Source: Pollenia angustigena
Taxonomy: Eukaryota; Arthropoda; Insecta; Diptera; Polleniidae
Length of the DNA stretch: 64,000 nt
Reading direction: 5' to 3'
Assembly: GCA_930367215.1 (NCBI GenBank)
Contig: OV884058.1
Coordinates: 214,252,208 to 214,316,207 of the forward strand
Notes under the pieces: generated by a model
What the model was told of the DNA's origin: nothing
Database searches by the model: none
Seen by the model: only the letters and a program-made list of their open reading frames with translations
Shown here: piece by piece, positions 33,309-45,262 of the stretch
How the letters are laid out: each line of letters opens with the position of its first letter
How positions within the stretch are numbered: the stretch's first letter is position 1
Position numbers and translations under genes: made by a program

Positions 33309-34117
33309 TTAAAGTAAAAAAGTAGAAAAAGATAGTTTTTAATAGAGTGTTACTTTTAAATAAAAGTGTATTTTTTAAAATATGTTACATTTATAACCTT
33401 TTTTTATATCCCCCTGCCTTAGGTTGGTGTTTTCGTAACAATTTTTGTTTATTTTACTACAATTTCGCGTAAAAATATTGAAAGCATTCAATGGAATATT
33501 TATCAAACACGTCACGACGCGATTTTGTGTGGAAATCAAATAAAGAAAAAATTAAGTAAAATAAAAAAAACATTTATGAACTTTTAACATGTCAAAAGTG
33601 TTTAAAAGCACGTTTGGCGGTTTATTGAGTGGCATTAAAAAACAGTTACAACTACAACTATAATACCAATATGTAATCCTAAATCATGTACATATGTGCA
33701 ATATTTACACACTGCTCCATGTACAAGTACAACTACGTAGCAAACAATGACCAAACAAACAAACGTATGCATTCACATCAGAGATGGCTATATTTTCTAT
33801 TTGCCAGCACACTTGTTTAAGCAACAAAATTCTGCTTGGGCTACGCCGACACAATTACACCATAAATTTCGGTCTGCTCTGTCTGTGTTTCTAAAAACAA
33901 TTAACAAAATCACAAAATTCAAACAAACGAATCTTCTGTTTTTGTATATTAAATGATTAATTTTTGTTGTTTTCATTGGTGTTTAACCCGAACTGCGTCA
34001 AGACACTATTTTTAATACAATTTGACATCAAAATTTGTCGTAGAAAAAGCCGTTGTGAAATAAAATCTATTTTATTTTGAGAACTATTTTCCCTTTGCTC
34101 TCACATAAATAACACAC
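33309..34117. other. AT-rich intergenic DNA
   Basis: It begins with the GTAAAAAAG array. A 23-codon frame from the ATG at 33589, MSKVFKSTFGGLLSGIKKQL, has a good start context (TTTAACATG) and non-random look but no recognised homologue or clear splice donor. Confidence 0.35.
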
Positions 34118-34120
34118 TTA

Positions 34121-34255
34121 TGGCCGATTTCACCAATTTTTTAAAGTATCAATTTATGTTTTAATTTCGTTTTTCATGTCAAATAAAAATAAAATTATAT
34201 AAAAAACTATATTTAAATATGAATTGATATTTAAATAAAATTGTTGAATTGCCCA
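34121..34255. mobile_element. PIF/Harbinger-like mini-MITE
   Basis: TGGCCGATTTCACCAA at the left and TTGTTGAATTGCCCA at the right are imperfect inverted repeats, and TTA flanks both ends (34118-34120, 34256-34258). At 135 bases it is the smallest element here. The GGCCGATTTCACCAA-type end is of a kind often seen in insect MITEs. Confidence 0.65.
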
Positions 34256-34394
34256 TTAAGTAGATAATTAAATGCTTTTCTTAATTGATGATAAAATTTG
34301 TGTAATATAATCAAATGTTAGTTATAGTCTATTTTATTTAAGTGTAATTTTAAATGTCTAAAATGTCTGTAAGGATTAATCCATAGACAACAAA

Positions 34395-34415
34395 TAAATA
34401 AATAAATAAATAAAA
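34395..34415. repeat. (AAAT)n microsatellite
   Basis: Five AAATA-type repeats in tandem. Confidence 0.8.
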
Positions 34416-34509
34416 TACTTTCATTAAATTTCATATATTTTGCAAACGAAGAAAAATAAACACAAAAGAAAAAGAAAGTATTGAGAGAGAATTTAAAGTT
34501 ACTCCCAAC

Positions 34510-35656
34510 TAGGGATGCCGATCGGGACTGGTTTTTGCAAATCCCGGGATTCGGGATTTCAAAAAATCAAATCAAATTTTACAGTATCCCGGGATTTTTC
34601 GGGATTCGGGGTTTTTGAAAATTAAAAGATAAATGCTTTTTATAGATATTTATTAAAAAAAACGTCATTAAAAGCGGTTAACAAGCAAAAGTTTTATATT
34701 AATTTGTTATTTTAAAGTTAAAGATAATGTTATATTTATTACTAACATTTAAAAATATTGAAAATTGTGTTTTTTTTTCTTAATTAATAATTGATTTAAA
34801 TAAAAATATGATAAAAAAAAAACAACGTACGATTTCTAACAATGTGTTAATTGATTCAACTAAAAAATAATTACCATAAAATCTATATTTTATTCAATTA
34901 CCTCAGTTGATTCAAACTAAATAAAAAAAAATTGAATATTGTAATTGAATAGAAGCAAACTTGTATGTAATTGATTTATTTGTAAGATTCTATTCAAATC
35001 TTTATTAAGTAAATTAGAATCAATAATTCAAATTTGAATTCGAAATTAATTATTTAAATCAATATATTAAGTTAACCATAAAAATCTTATTTTAACAAAA
35101 AGAAACATTTTTATACCCACCACAAAGTGGTAGGAATTGTGTAGTGTTTAAAATACAGTTCTTAATTTTGTAAAATCGCTCCATAAATTTCTGTAGTTCC
35201 CATGCCTAATCTCGTACAACACTTTTATATTTCTAACCCTGTGAAGAGTAAAGTTTTAATGTCGAATTTGCTTCACCATTGGAATGCTTTGTGCATTTCA
35301 AAAGACATTTTTTTCCTTTATTAATTTTCTTCTTTAATTATTTTCTTCACTTCTCGTTAAAATTTCTTTATAATTGTTGGACACGCTTAAAACATACAAA
35401 GTTTAACTTTTTTGTTTCGTTTTCAATGACAATATTAACAGAAATAATCAAGTAAATATTAAAGATCAGTATTTTGTTCCCTATGCTCTTAAGGGGGAAT
35501 GTTATGATGAATTTTTTTTTAATAAAAATAATTTAAAGCAAGAAAATTTTTTTAACAATTTCGGGATTAACTAAATCTCGAAAATCCCGGGATTGCAAAA
35601 TTTAAAACCCGGGATTCGGGATTTGCTGAATCGGGATTTCGGGATTGGCATCCCTA
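34510..35656. mobile_element. hAT-like MITE 2 (TCGGGATT arrays)
   Basis: The element is 1,147 bases with ends TAGGGATGCC and GGCATCCCTA and the perfect 8-base duplication CTCCCAAC (34502-34509, 35657-35664), which fits the hAT pattern nTnnnnAn. Both ends carry repeated TCGGGATT and ATCCCGGGAT. The middle is AT-rich with TTGATTCAA motifs and a hairpin near 35115. No transposase is present. Confidence 0.9.
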
Positions 35657-35664
35657 CTCCCAAC

Positions 35665-36530
35665 GATTTAGTAATGGGCTTTAGGATTTTTGCCTGAAGC
35701 TGAAGACTCAATTATGTTTGAACACTTAGAATCATTTACATTTTGTTGCTGACACCGGTATTTGTAAATTAGACACCAAGGCTGTGATTTAGAACTCTCG
35801 AAATCTAGGGTCCAACTTTTAGCTACCAGATAACTATAGAGGAATATGTTGAAAAAGGCACAAATATTTCGTTTTTCAGGAAAAAGTAATTTGGATATTT
35901 ATAATAACACAGCATTAAAATAAGGAATTATTCACAACTTTTTTTCTATTGAATTTTCCATCCCTGCAGGTTTTTCCGGACCCTATGGCTGTATCGTTAA
36001 CATTCATTTAAACTAGTATTTTCTATAATTTGTAACATTAGTTTGTTTATTTGTAAACAATTTCTGTTACTCTTTCTTCTCTCTTCACTTTATTGCTTCG
36101 TGCTTGGCAATTATTTGTAGTTATTTTGCCAATAATTTCATAATCATCGCTTTTATATTTCCAATTAAGCACGCGCACTTTATTGATTTTATTTCTGTGC
36201 GTGTTTGTGTGTGTCATGGATTCGTTTCTAAATTATGGTGTCGAAATTTTTGCTGAAAACTATTTTATTTATTTGATTGTACATTTCAACACTAACAGAA
36301 TATAATTAATTTTATATAATAAACATTTTTATTGATGAAGTTCATTATGATGGTGGAGTGAGTCTTGGAATTAATTAAGCGATGAAACAGAAAAATCGCT
36401 ATGCAATTAACAAAGCCCATAATTAAATCGACAACTGTAACTTCAAATACTCTCTCTCTCTCTCTCATTTGTATACCCAAACCACAATAGTGGGTGGATA
36501 TAATGAGTATAATGAGTTTCGGCTGAGCTC
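35665..36530. other. Intergenic DNA, nothing recognised
   Basis: A (CT)n run lies near 36452. No gene or element boundary was seen. Confidence 0.4.
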
Positions 36531-36536
36531 GACTAA

Positions 36537-37369
36537 AGGGTCATTTAGGCGAACGTTGCTGTACCGTATCTGTACTGTATCCATCAGCTGTTCGCTTTTA
36601 TATTTTTATTTATTTATTTATTTATTTACTCAATGTTACACACAAACCGAGCCCAGAGGGCCATATATGGTTTAAAATACAACACAAAAAACCAATACAA
36701 AAGCTTACCGAAATGCAATGTACCATAGTTGCAACGTACCAATCTGTATAAAATAGAATTTCATGCCGTTGTTACGTGACATTTGTAAGACAGTGATGAG
36801 CGGCTTGTATGTTACATTGAATGCGGTTAATGTTGCTCTTTTTTTTTTGGTACTTTTTTCAGTATATCTATGGAATTGCGACAAAACAACTTACAATACA
36901 ACATATTTCCAAATATACAAATATACATATGTTTAGATGTTTAAAATAAACAGATGCATATACACATACAATGGAAATGTGAAACATATAAAAGACTTTA
37001 AATGGTGTCAAAACCTTGTTTGGTGTATGCACATTTACAATATATGTATGTTAAAAATTTATATATGCTAATATACAAATTTATTAATTGTAAATTTATT
37101 ATATAAATATTAAATTATTAACATTTTTTACATACACAAAATACTTTTTTAATACCATTTTAATCACGTGGTACCTTTTCTGCACAACGGTCACCATTTG
37201 TACATTTTTGATTCCCATCACTGTGTGTTTTGTTTTATGTATACTATTGCTTTTTGTTTTTGTATGGGAAAACATATGACACGTTTATAAACGTTCTATA
37301 AGTGCACCAACGTGCTTACAGTACGGTGCGGTACATTACGGGTACAGCAACGTTCGCCTAACTGAGCCT
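36537..37369. mobile_element. PIF/Harbinger-like MITE
   Basis: TIRs AGGGTCATTTAGGCGAACGT and AGGCTCAGTTAGGCGAACGT (right, complement) extend about 30 bases to GTTGCTGTACC, flanked by TAA (36534-36536, 37370-37372). GTACxGTA motifs recur at both ends. A (TTTA)n run is at 36597-36629. At 833 bases, it is non-coding. Confidence 0.85.
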
Positions 37370-37439
37370 TAAGAATCACATTTTGAATCGATCTAACGAT
37401 GAACGTTCGTCCGATTGGCTGTATGCAAGTATATCAAAT

Positions 37440-38597
37440 TAGGGAATGGTAAATCGATTTCGATTCCAATCGAAAATCGATTTTGTGGTAAAAAAATCGA
37501 TTTTTTGCAATCGAATTTACGTATGCGATTTTATACTGAAATCGATTATTGTGCTTTTAAAATCGATTTTTTTATTTTTATCAAAATTTTGTAAATTTTA
37601 AATTTTAATCTTAATTAAATTTTTAAATTATGGGCATGCACAATAAAACTTGAAATGTTTCTCTGGTTTAAAGTAAAAAAACCGTTGTAGTTTAACGTAT
37701 TTACCTATTAGTACCCTTGGTATACTTCCAACTTTAATATAGGTCCTCTTGTTCTTCAGAAATTGAAGTCATCAATGGACATTGAACAAAACAGTCCTAA
37801 CTAAACTTATCGCACCAAACCAAACACTAAAAGTGAGCTTTGTGAAAATCAACATATTATAGAAGCACAACAGGTGAATTAAACCATGACATTCCTGTGG
37901 AAATACGCTAATATTCAAACAGACCAGTGCGTAAGCGATATTAAAATCTAGTTATCAGCAGAGTGGAAAAACAAAAAGTATGTAATTTATCCTAACAAAT
38001 ACAAAATTATAAGGAAATAAATCTGCATCTTTCCGACATGCAAACGTTTCTTTTCTAAAACTAACTTAATAGTAACTTAGCAAAGAAACAGTCGCCACCG
38101 AACAAGAACTATTGTCATAATCATTTGAAATACTTTCCATACACTTAGGCCTGTAACAGAAATCAATTACGATCGAAAGTGATTTCGTTTAATGAGAAGC
38201 AAGATACGAAATCACTTCCAGTCTCGATCGGAATTAATTTCTGTGACAGGACTGGCTCACTACACAAGAACACAATTTTAATATGCGAAATATTGCACTT
38301 GTTCCTGTAAACGTCATCTAAAAATTAACACATTTTCACTTTCTGCAGGAAAGTTATAAACAGTAGTAATATCTGTCCACTGTAAAAATCTTAATTCAAT
38401 TTCTCTAGTATTTTGCCAAAACAAAAAAATGCAGGTGTATCTCCCTTTGTGATATAAGGTTGCAAATTTATCTTAAACGATTTTGAAATCGATTTTAAAA
38501 TCAATTTAAAGGCTCGATTAATCGATTTCAAAAACCGAAATAAAAAAGTCGGTCGAAAAATCGAAAATCGATTTTTGAATCCATTTACCATTCCCTA
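37440..38597. mobile_element. hAT-like MITE 3 (ATCGATTT arrays)
   Basis: The element is 1,158 bases with ends TAGGGAATGGTAAATCGATT and AATCCATTTACCATTCCCTA, and the perfect 8-base duplication TATCAAAT (37432-37439, 38598-38605). Dense AATCGATTTT/AAAATCGATT arrays fill both ends. A frame at 38391-38591 is just the translated array. It contains the small hairpin at 38150-38250. Confidence 0.9.
38150..38250. mobile_element. 101-base hairpin MITE, nested
   Basis: CCTGTAACAGAAATCAATTA is inverted as TTAATTTCTGTGACAGG, and AAGTGATTTCGT as ACGAAATCACTT, leaving a loop of about 15 bases. It lies within hAT-like MITE 3. Confidence 0.7.
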
Positions 38598-38605
38598 TAT
38601 CAAAT

Positions 38606-39310
38606 TATCTATACGATGCAAGATAAAATGCAAGTTTAAAGCGGGTGTAAATATTGAAACATATTTATTGAAATCTTTAGCAGTCGCAAAAAACTTTTAC
38701 TAGGAACTGTATATAAGCCAAAGAAAAAAACTGATATAAGTCTGTCGCTGATCACGTTTGGGGCAGGGATGCCAGATGAAAACGCCATATTTTCAAATTA
38801 TTGGCACTTTAATTTAATAATAATCGGCAAACCAAAAATTTTTTTTAGACAAAAAAATAACAAAACAGAACAATTAAGCATAATTTATATGTATATTCTG
38901 TACTTTACGGTAAATTGTTTTAAAGTTTTCTACTTTTTGTTATTATAGATACATATGAGCTTGACATTATTATTATTAAATCCTAAATTTTAATATCAGC
39001 TTCAAAATTGTTTAAAATTTTAAATAAAAAAAAAATTTCCACAATGGCGGAAGAATGTGAAAGCACCATAATTTGTTAGAAATGAACCAAGAGAATTCTC
39101 ACCTTTACATTTGAATTTTTTTGCCAAAAAGTTTGTAAACTTACTTGACGTTCTTACAAAAGATTGACAATCTGATGTACGTGCATCATCCTCAATTGCG
39201 CTTTTTTGATTTAAATTTTTTCATTAAAAGTGAATTTAGCTTACAACTTTTTTGTAAGTATCAATCTATTTCCAAACTCAAATACATATAAAGAACTTTA
39301 TATTTTTAAA
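38606..39310. other. AT-rich intergenic DNA
   Basis: Nothing recognisable was seen on either strand. Confidence 0.4.
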
Positions 39311-39853
39311 CCCAGCTAGCATTTTGTAAAATTTTTAATCATAATCGAGTCTTTTTTGACTCTCCAATGCGATTAAAAAATCAGAATATGCGCTCATTTT
39401 CTGATCATAAATGATACTTTTGTCGGTAGAAAATGGTACCCTACCCGCGACTCTTCTTGATGAGTCATTTATGATAAGTTTTTTTTATTAGCTTAGAGTC
39501 ATTTTAGACTCTTTTCTAATGGTATTTATGATCACTTTCGAATAATTTTCTAGTCATTTATCAGTCTTTTTTAACTTCTTTTCTGCGTCTTTTTCGATTC
39601 ATATATAAGGCATATTTCTAATCGCCTATGAGTCATTAATCAATAGTTTTTTTGTTATTTGGGAGTCTTTTTATAAAAATTTATCAGTCTATTTCTATTA
39701 ATTTAAGAGCCTTTTCTATGTTTTTTGCGATCGTTTTTCGAGTAATTTTTTCGTCTTATTTCGCTTCATATGCGAGTCATTTTCGAGTCATTTATTAGTC
39801 TATTTCTATTAATACATAGTGGTACTGGTAATCGTATTTGACTTCTTTCAGCT

Positions 39854-39938
39854 CGAGTGTAAAAGTGACTCGTTTAATTAACATTTAAAACAAAAACAAA
39901 TTTTGAAATGTTAATTAAACGAGTCACTTTTGCACTCG
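39854..39938. repeat. Hairpin with 33-base arms
   Basis: CGAGTGTAAAAGTGACTCGT... (39854-39886) is inverted at 39906-39938 with one mismatch around a 19-base loop. It sits at the inner edge of the left GAGTC array and includes GAGTC/GACTC itself. Confidence 0.75.
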
Positions 39939-40121
39939 CCTTCTAAAAACAGGCAGTAAATACATTTTTTTATATGTACATTTAAGTTTATTAAAAAAAA
40001 CATATTAAAAATAAGCACAAAAAGTTAAATAATTTAATAACTTACACAGCATGTAACATTTATGTTTATTAAAAATTAATTAATTTTTAATAAATTAATC
40101 CAACAAAAAAAAAAAAAAACA

Positions 40122-40232
40122 CTAATAATGCTAATCATAATAATAATTATAATAAGAATAATAATAATGATACATAATAATAATAATAATACTAATAATA
40201 ATAGTAATAGTTATAGTAATAATAATAATACA
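40122..40232. repeat. (AAT)n microsatellite, imperfect
   Basis: More than 25 AAT/TAA units with interruptions. Confidence 0.9.
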
Positions 40233-41510
40233 AATAAAATTATACTAAAATTCTTCTTGCCACCCTATTTTTAGCATGAACAAAATGCTTTTGTAGAATG
40301 CCATTCCTTTCTTTGTCGGTGCTCTTAAATTTAAGATGACAAATATCTAAAACGAAAAATATTTGTAAGTTTTTTTTAATAACATATGTTATTATACACA
40401 TATTACTTTTAATTGTTGTTGTAACTACGCAACAAGCTTAATCATCTAAAAACTATTTCCGAACTGCAGCTCTTAAAAATTCGGCCGGTCGTACACCATC
40501 GGTTTTTGCAATATATTCTTTCTGAAAATGTAAAAGTTTTTTAAGAAATTAGTATGACTATTAAGCTAGTCTAATTGTTTGTTTGTTTTTTTTAAATTTA
40601 TATACTTACAAATTATTGCAGCTTTTCCTCTTCTTGCTGCACTAAAACATCAAAGGTTTTTAATTCCTTTATATATTTAAAAGGAAGTTTTTTCGCGTCT
40701 TTCTTACACTTTTTATATATGTATATGTTTGTAGTTTTAGTTTTTTTTATAATTATTTCAAATTACAATTTAATGCACACACTTATTAAGTTACAATTTT
40801 AAAAGACACAACTTAACTATCACTCCGGTGAAAATTTTATGAATGAAGAAAAATTTAATTTTTAGACATTTACTAAACAATAAACAAAAAAATTTCCTGT
40901 TAAAACTTAACAAGTACTTTTTAAATATCCAAGCAGTTTTCAATCTTCTAGCTGCGTAAAATTTGATTATAAATGACGTTTGAAATACTCACATTTTAAA
41001 CACCTGGATGATTCGTTGTAGATTGCTATACAAAAAAATAACAAACACTTTTTAATTATCCATCTGCTCAAAATATGATCAGAAATAACAAAAAAAGTAA
41101 TCACTTTTCGAACGCATGCATAATCAGTTTGTGATCAAACAGTTTACAACCTTCTAGCTGCGCGAATTTCGATTATGAATAACGCATTAAATACTCATAT
41201 TTTAAGCCCCAAGATGATCCATTTACGGTTTCAATACGATTTGTTATTGCATTTTAAATCAAACACTTTAGAATCATAAGCGTGAGTCATTTTCGAGTCT
41301 ATTTTTAAGCGTGTAGCTGATTAATAAGTTTTTGATCACCAAAAGTACTCGAAAAAGACTCATTACTCTGATTTTTTAAAAAACAATCTTCCAAATGCTA
41401 GTAGGGAATTTTACTTGTTGATTTTTTTTCATTTGTTTTTATGTTTAACAATTGAAACATTTTCAAATAAAATGTGTGTGTTGGGTAAGATATACAAACA
41501 AACAAATCAA

Positions 41511-41916
41511 AAGGCCCAGCTATAATGTGCTGAAGTTGGCTTAAATAATTGTGTCCGGTAGGCTGGCTAGTAGTGAGCTAGTCTATCAACCCCGGGGTTG
41601 CGGGTTCGATTCCCGCCAGAGACTCTGGTTTCTTTCCTGCAGACAAGCGTAAAGCTTCGCGGGGATTAGCATAGTGAATTCAAAAAAAAAAACATGTGAT
41701 TCATATGTATCAAACCATATTGAACTTAGGAAAACATTTTGGTTTATTTTATGAAACTGGCATTTGCTTAAGCAAGGTTCGAAACAGATCGCACTTTCCG
41801 TACGGAATAAAATATTTTTTGATTTTATTTTTGGTTTTTTTTAATGCTTTTGAGTGGATTTTTATTAATTTTTGACAGTAGCCTAAGCCAGCTTATGCAT
41901 ATTACAGTTGGGCCTT
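41511..41916. mobile_element. MITE with AAGGCCCA ends
   Basis: AAGGCCCAGCTATAATGTGC...GGCTTA at the left and its diverged complement ending TTGGGCCTT at the right form TIRs of about 33 bases. A tRNA-derived SINE sits inside near the left TIR. No clear target duplication was found. Confidence 0.65.
41548..41691 (+). mobile_element. tRNA-derived SINE
   Basis: GGTTCGATTCC (41603-41613) is a perfect polymerase III B-box, set in a perfect T-arm (GCGGG-TTCGATT-CCCGC). TGGCTAGTAGTGAG about 40 bases upstream resembles an A-box. An A10 tract ends the unit at 41682-41691. Acceptor and anticodon stems do not fold, so it is a SINE, not a tRNA gene. Target duplications were not resolved. Confidence 0.7.
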
Positions 41917-42408
41917 AACCCTTTTTTCTTAAACAGAAGCGCTGAATTAATTTCAATGTTACCCAAAATTAATAAGTTGTACTAAATTCAACAAAAAGTT
42001 ACTGTGTTTTAGATGTTTATCAAAAAATCGGCAAAACGGCACTTTGATAATTAAAAGGCAAAAACTCGGCAAAATATGGTAGGCCTGTACTTTCAGTACA
42101 CAAAGTTGTTATTCTGGATTAAATGAATTGCATTCAATGATTTCCAAAAATTATGACTTTAAAATTATTGCAATCACAAAATATTGGAATTTTGACAAGA
42201 TTTCATTTTGAAATCAAAGAACGATATCAGTTTGATTGAATTAATTTTGATTTCAATCCGAATTGATTGCAGCTTTTGCAGCTCTGGTACATTTGTTTTT
42301 ATTATAATAGTTTAAAAAAAATGTTTGCAAGCAATGATCATTTATAAAAAATATTGTATCGGGATTAAAATAAAGGGTGATTTTTTAACACAAATTTGCA
42401 AAAGTTGG

Positions 42409-42548
42409 GCTGGTTCACACTCTTCAAGTTTCTCATTCGTCAAGTCTTGAGTTTTTAGGAGAGATAGGAAAAGAAATGGCACTCTCCTTTCTCTGATCTC
42501 CTAAAAACTCGAGACTTGACGGCTCAAACTTGAAGAGTGTGAACCAGC
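42409..42548. mobile_element. 140-base hairpin MITE, nested
   Basis: GCTGGTTCACACTCTTCAAG continues to about 54 bases and is inverted at the right end (GAAGAGTGTGAACCAGC), almost palindromic overall. It interrupts the mariner-like transposon near its TIR. No duplication was clear. Confidence 0.8.
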
Positions 42549-42820
42549 ACTAAATAAAATATTTATTTTCGAAGATTATTTCATGTAAATATTGCCCGAG
42601 GCTACGCCTTAGGTGGTGCACACTTGAGCTCCGAATTTGGCATAATTTTCCAGCATTTCGGCCAGTGTATCATCAATAGCAGCTGTAATATTGTCTTTCA
42701 GGGCTGGAATTGTGGCTGACTTGTCCCTATAAAGGAGAAACACCCACAAAAAAAATGTCTAGTGGAATCAAATCGCAGCATCTTGGGTTGCCAATGAATT
42801 GCTCACAAACGTTAGATAAT

Positions 42821-43033
42821 TCACTCATCAAACTCGCTTCTTAATAGGTTCAAGTTATCGCGTGCTGTGGCACCGTCTTGTTGAAACCACATTTCAACCA
42901 GGTCCAATACTTCCATTTTGGGCAAAAAAAATTGGTAAGCATCGTTCTCAAAGAGGTATGGCCCGATGAAGATTCTGGCCCACATAACGCACCAAAAAGT
43001 GTATATTTCAGGGTGCATTGGTAGCTTCTGCAC
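42821..43033 (-). pseudogene. Mariner-like transposase catalytic fragment
   Basis: The 70-codon frame contains the WCVMWARIFIGPYLFEND block between the first and second catalytic residues and EMWFQQDGAT with the second Asp. An in-frame loss removes CHTA after GAT. The group (SETMAR-like/DUF4817 insect mariners) is the same as at 24631-25608. Confidence 0.75.
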
Positions 43034-43401
43034 TGCTTTCGCCGCTCTTCACACCAAATTCGGCTATTCTTTTTGTTGACGTACCCAAAATTAACCCAAA
43101 AAAGGCTTCGTCACTGAATACAATTTTAAATGTACGTTAAAAAGGTTTCTCACACAGCAGAGAACTGCAAAATCACAATTTTTCTTAATTTATTCATACG
43201 CTCAAATTTACATTCACTTGCCTGCAAAACAAAGTTCAACGTTGGTAATTTTTACATCGTTTCGTACACATTTGATTTTTGCATAGATTCGTTTTTTATT
43301 AAAAGTGCTTTGTTTAGATTTTTGTTGCGCACGCAATATAACACACTTGTGTAAATTCAAAAGGCACACATTCTTATACTTTTGCATTCAAGTAGCCATT
43401 G

Positions 43402-43483
43402 TCCACTCGATGAGACGCTTTGTTAACATTAACAACAATAAACCACTCGATGAGACGCTTTGTTAAAATTAACAACAATAACA
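43402..43483. repeat. 41-base tandem duplication
   Basis: CCACTCGATGAGACGCTTTG followed by TTAACATTAACAACAATAA occurs twice in a row with one or two differences. It lies inside the mariner-like transposon. Confidence 0.85.
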
Positions 43484-43757
43484 AGAATACATTGTACATA
43501 CAGAACTACTGTACTTTTTAAGATGATAAAAAAAAAGTATTCTGTTTCTATGGAAATTGTTTGTACCTACATCAGTATGTGCGTTTAGTTTCATTAAAAT
43601 TTTTTTTTTCTTGTACGACATAGTAAGTGCTGAATGTCTTCATGAGTAATAATTGCTAGTCATGGTGAAATGGCAAACCCTTCTGTAGATTTTTGGCATT
43701 GCCACCTGTCACGAATCTTTTTTCAAACTGAAAACTCAAATCGAAAAAATCACCCTT

Positions 43758-44303
43758 AATTTTTTTTTATTTGAATTATAATTTTAATCTTAATATCTGC
43801 ATTTGTATTTGTTACAAAAAAAATCTTTAAGTATTTTATTGTGAAAGGCAATCAATCTATCATTCATAATTGAATTATATTTTAAAGGCTCTCTAATTAT
43901 TTTCAAATTACATAATTTCCTTTTAATTATCGCATTTAAATAGTCATTGACTAAAATTTTAATAGATATTTATTAACAAAAACAATCATTGTTCAATTAT
44001 TGCAATTTAATTTAAATGCATGCACAAATACTCGTTACATGTTGAACAAGTAATTATACAGCGACTTCATCCATCAACAATAACAATAAAACAAGGCGAT
44101 TCAACAACAACAATTATAACACTTTAACTAAACGAACTCTATCAGCCCCAAGTTCTATTTGTGCGGCTCTTCATTTGCTTATGTTTGTTTTTATTTATTT
44201 GTATTATCCATGTGAGTGTGAATGTATAAAAGTTAAAGGCTAAAGGTTAAGTGCACAAGGGGTAGTTCGTGTGCTGTTTGTGGTGTGTATGTGTGTGTAA
44301 TAC
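43758..44303. other. AT-rich intergenic DNA
   Basis: No repeat or gene was recognised apart from short (TG)n text near 44280. Confidence 0.4.
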
Positions 44304-44794
44304 CCCAGTGGTATGGCGTACTAGCTCAGAACGTGTATATTCGCTAGCTCATTAAAAACTACCGCTAGTCCTACTACAATCTACCTCACATGCTTTTAAG
44401 TGGCGAATTTAACACGGGGATGTCCTACGAGGTGGCGATGGATCCCTCTCTGCATAATCTTTACCTACCATAAGGGTTAGCTACTTATATCTTCAAAGCG
44501 TGCTAGCAAAAAGCATGCGATTTTGTTGTTGTTCTAATAACGGGATCTATTTCGGATACACTTTTTTTTGTGTTGTCGTTGAAAAAAAATTGTTTTCTGC
44601 ATTACTTGGAGCTATAGAATTAGCTAGCGAAAAGTGGGTACCTATTTTCAAATGTTAACACTAGATATTGGTGTCTAGGGAAAGATTTAGGTATGATTTG
44701 AATGCCACATCAGTAGACCCTGGTACAAATTGTGTGAAAGTGCTAACTATTTCGCCTGTCATTGGTGGCGATTGCTACTTTTTATACCACTGGG
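44304..44794. mobile_element. TIR-bounded segment, CCCAGTGGTAT ends
   Basis: CCCAGTGGTAT at 44304 is inverted as ATACCACTGGG ending at 44794. The interior is GC-richer than its surroundings and has several GCTAG(C) sites. No target duplication beyond two bases and no coding domain was seen, so the 11-base match could be chance, though position and composition support an element. Confidence 0.45.
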
Positions 44795-45262
44795 ACACAA
44801 CCATTCGAACAGCAAATTACTGTTCGTTGCATTTGGTTTTGTTTCTTATTGTGATTTAATGTGCATGTGAAGAGCGTGTGTGTACGAGTGTTTTTGAGAG
44901 TTTTTTGAAACGAGTAAGAGAAACCAATTTACATAATCATCTATTAAAAACAGACTAGAAAACCATAATAAAATCATTTGGTCTAACCTTAAAAAGCAAA
45001 ATCACTGTTAAATGAAATTTAATGCATTGTAAAGTGTTGAAAAAAACACCAATAACAAGGGAAAAAACTAAAGGCTTAAAAGGACTTATTGGTTAGAAAA
45101 CAATATGTACCTACTTTGTTCTACCAACAAAAAAAAAAAGTATTTAAGCTTGGCATTTTTTCCAAAAAAAAGTTACCGTATACATTTAAAAAAAGCGGGT
45201 TTTGAAAAAGAGCCTTTTAAATAAAGTACCTATTTGAAAATTTGTTTAAATATTTATTTTTA

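Larger units (their letters stand above)
39311..41406. mobile_element. 2.1-kb element with GAGTC arrays
   Basis: TIRs CCCAGCTAGCATTTTG and CCCTACTAGCATTTGG (right, complement) bound it. The left 500 bases contain about a dozen GAGTC/GACTC sites in contexts such as GAGTCATTTTCGAGTC, and the right 130 bases contain four or more. The middle has a 33-base-arm hairpin (39854-39938) and an (AAT)n microsatellite (40122-40232). No target duplication or transposase was found. Confidence 0.65.
42373..43757 (-). mobile_element. Mariner-like transposon with AAGGGTGATTTTTT ends
   Basis: The ends AAGGGTGATTTTTT and AAAAAATCACCCTT are inverted, with TA/TAA flanks. The minus strand carries transposase pieces: FWCVMWARIFIGPYLFENDA, LDLVEMWFQQDGAT (second catalytic Asp), and further left NPRCCDLIPLDIFF (third box). 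First Asp and the N-terminus are decayed. A nested hairpin MITE lies at 42409-42548. Confidence 0.8.

Noticed and set aside
38391..38591. 66-codon frame rich in SIF/FKSI
   Set aside because: It is the translated AATCGATTTT array of hAT-like MITE 3.
41548..41627. Functional tRNA gene
   Set aside because: The T-arm is perfect, but acceptor and anticodon stems are absent and an A-tract follows.
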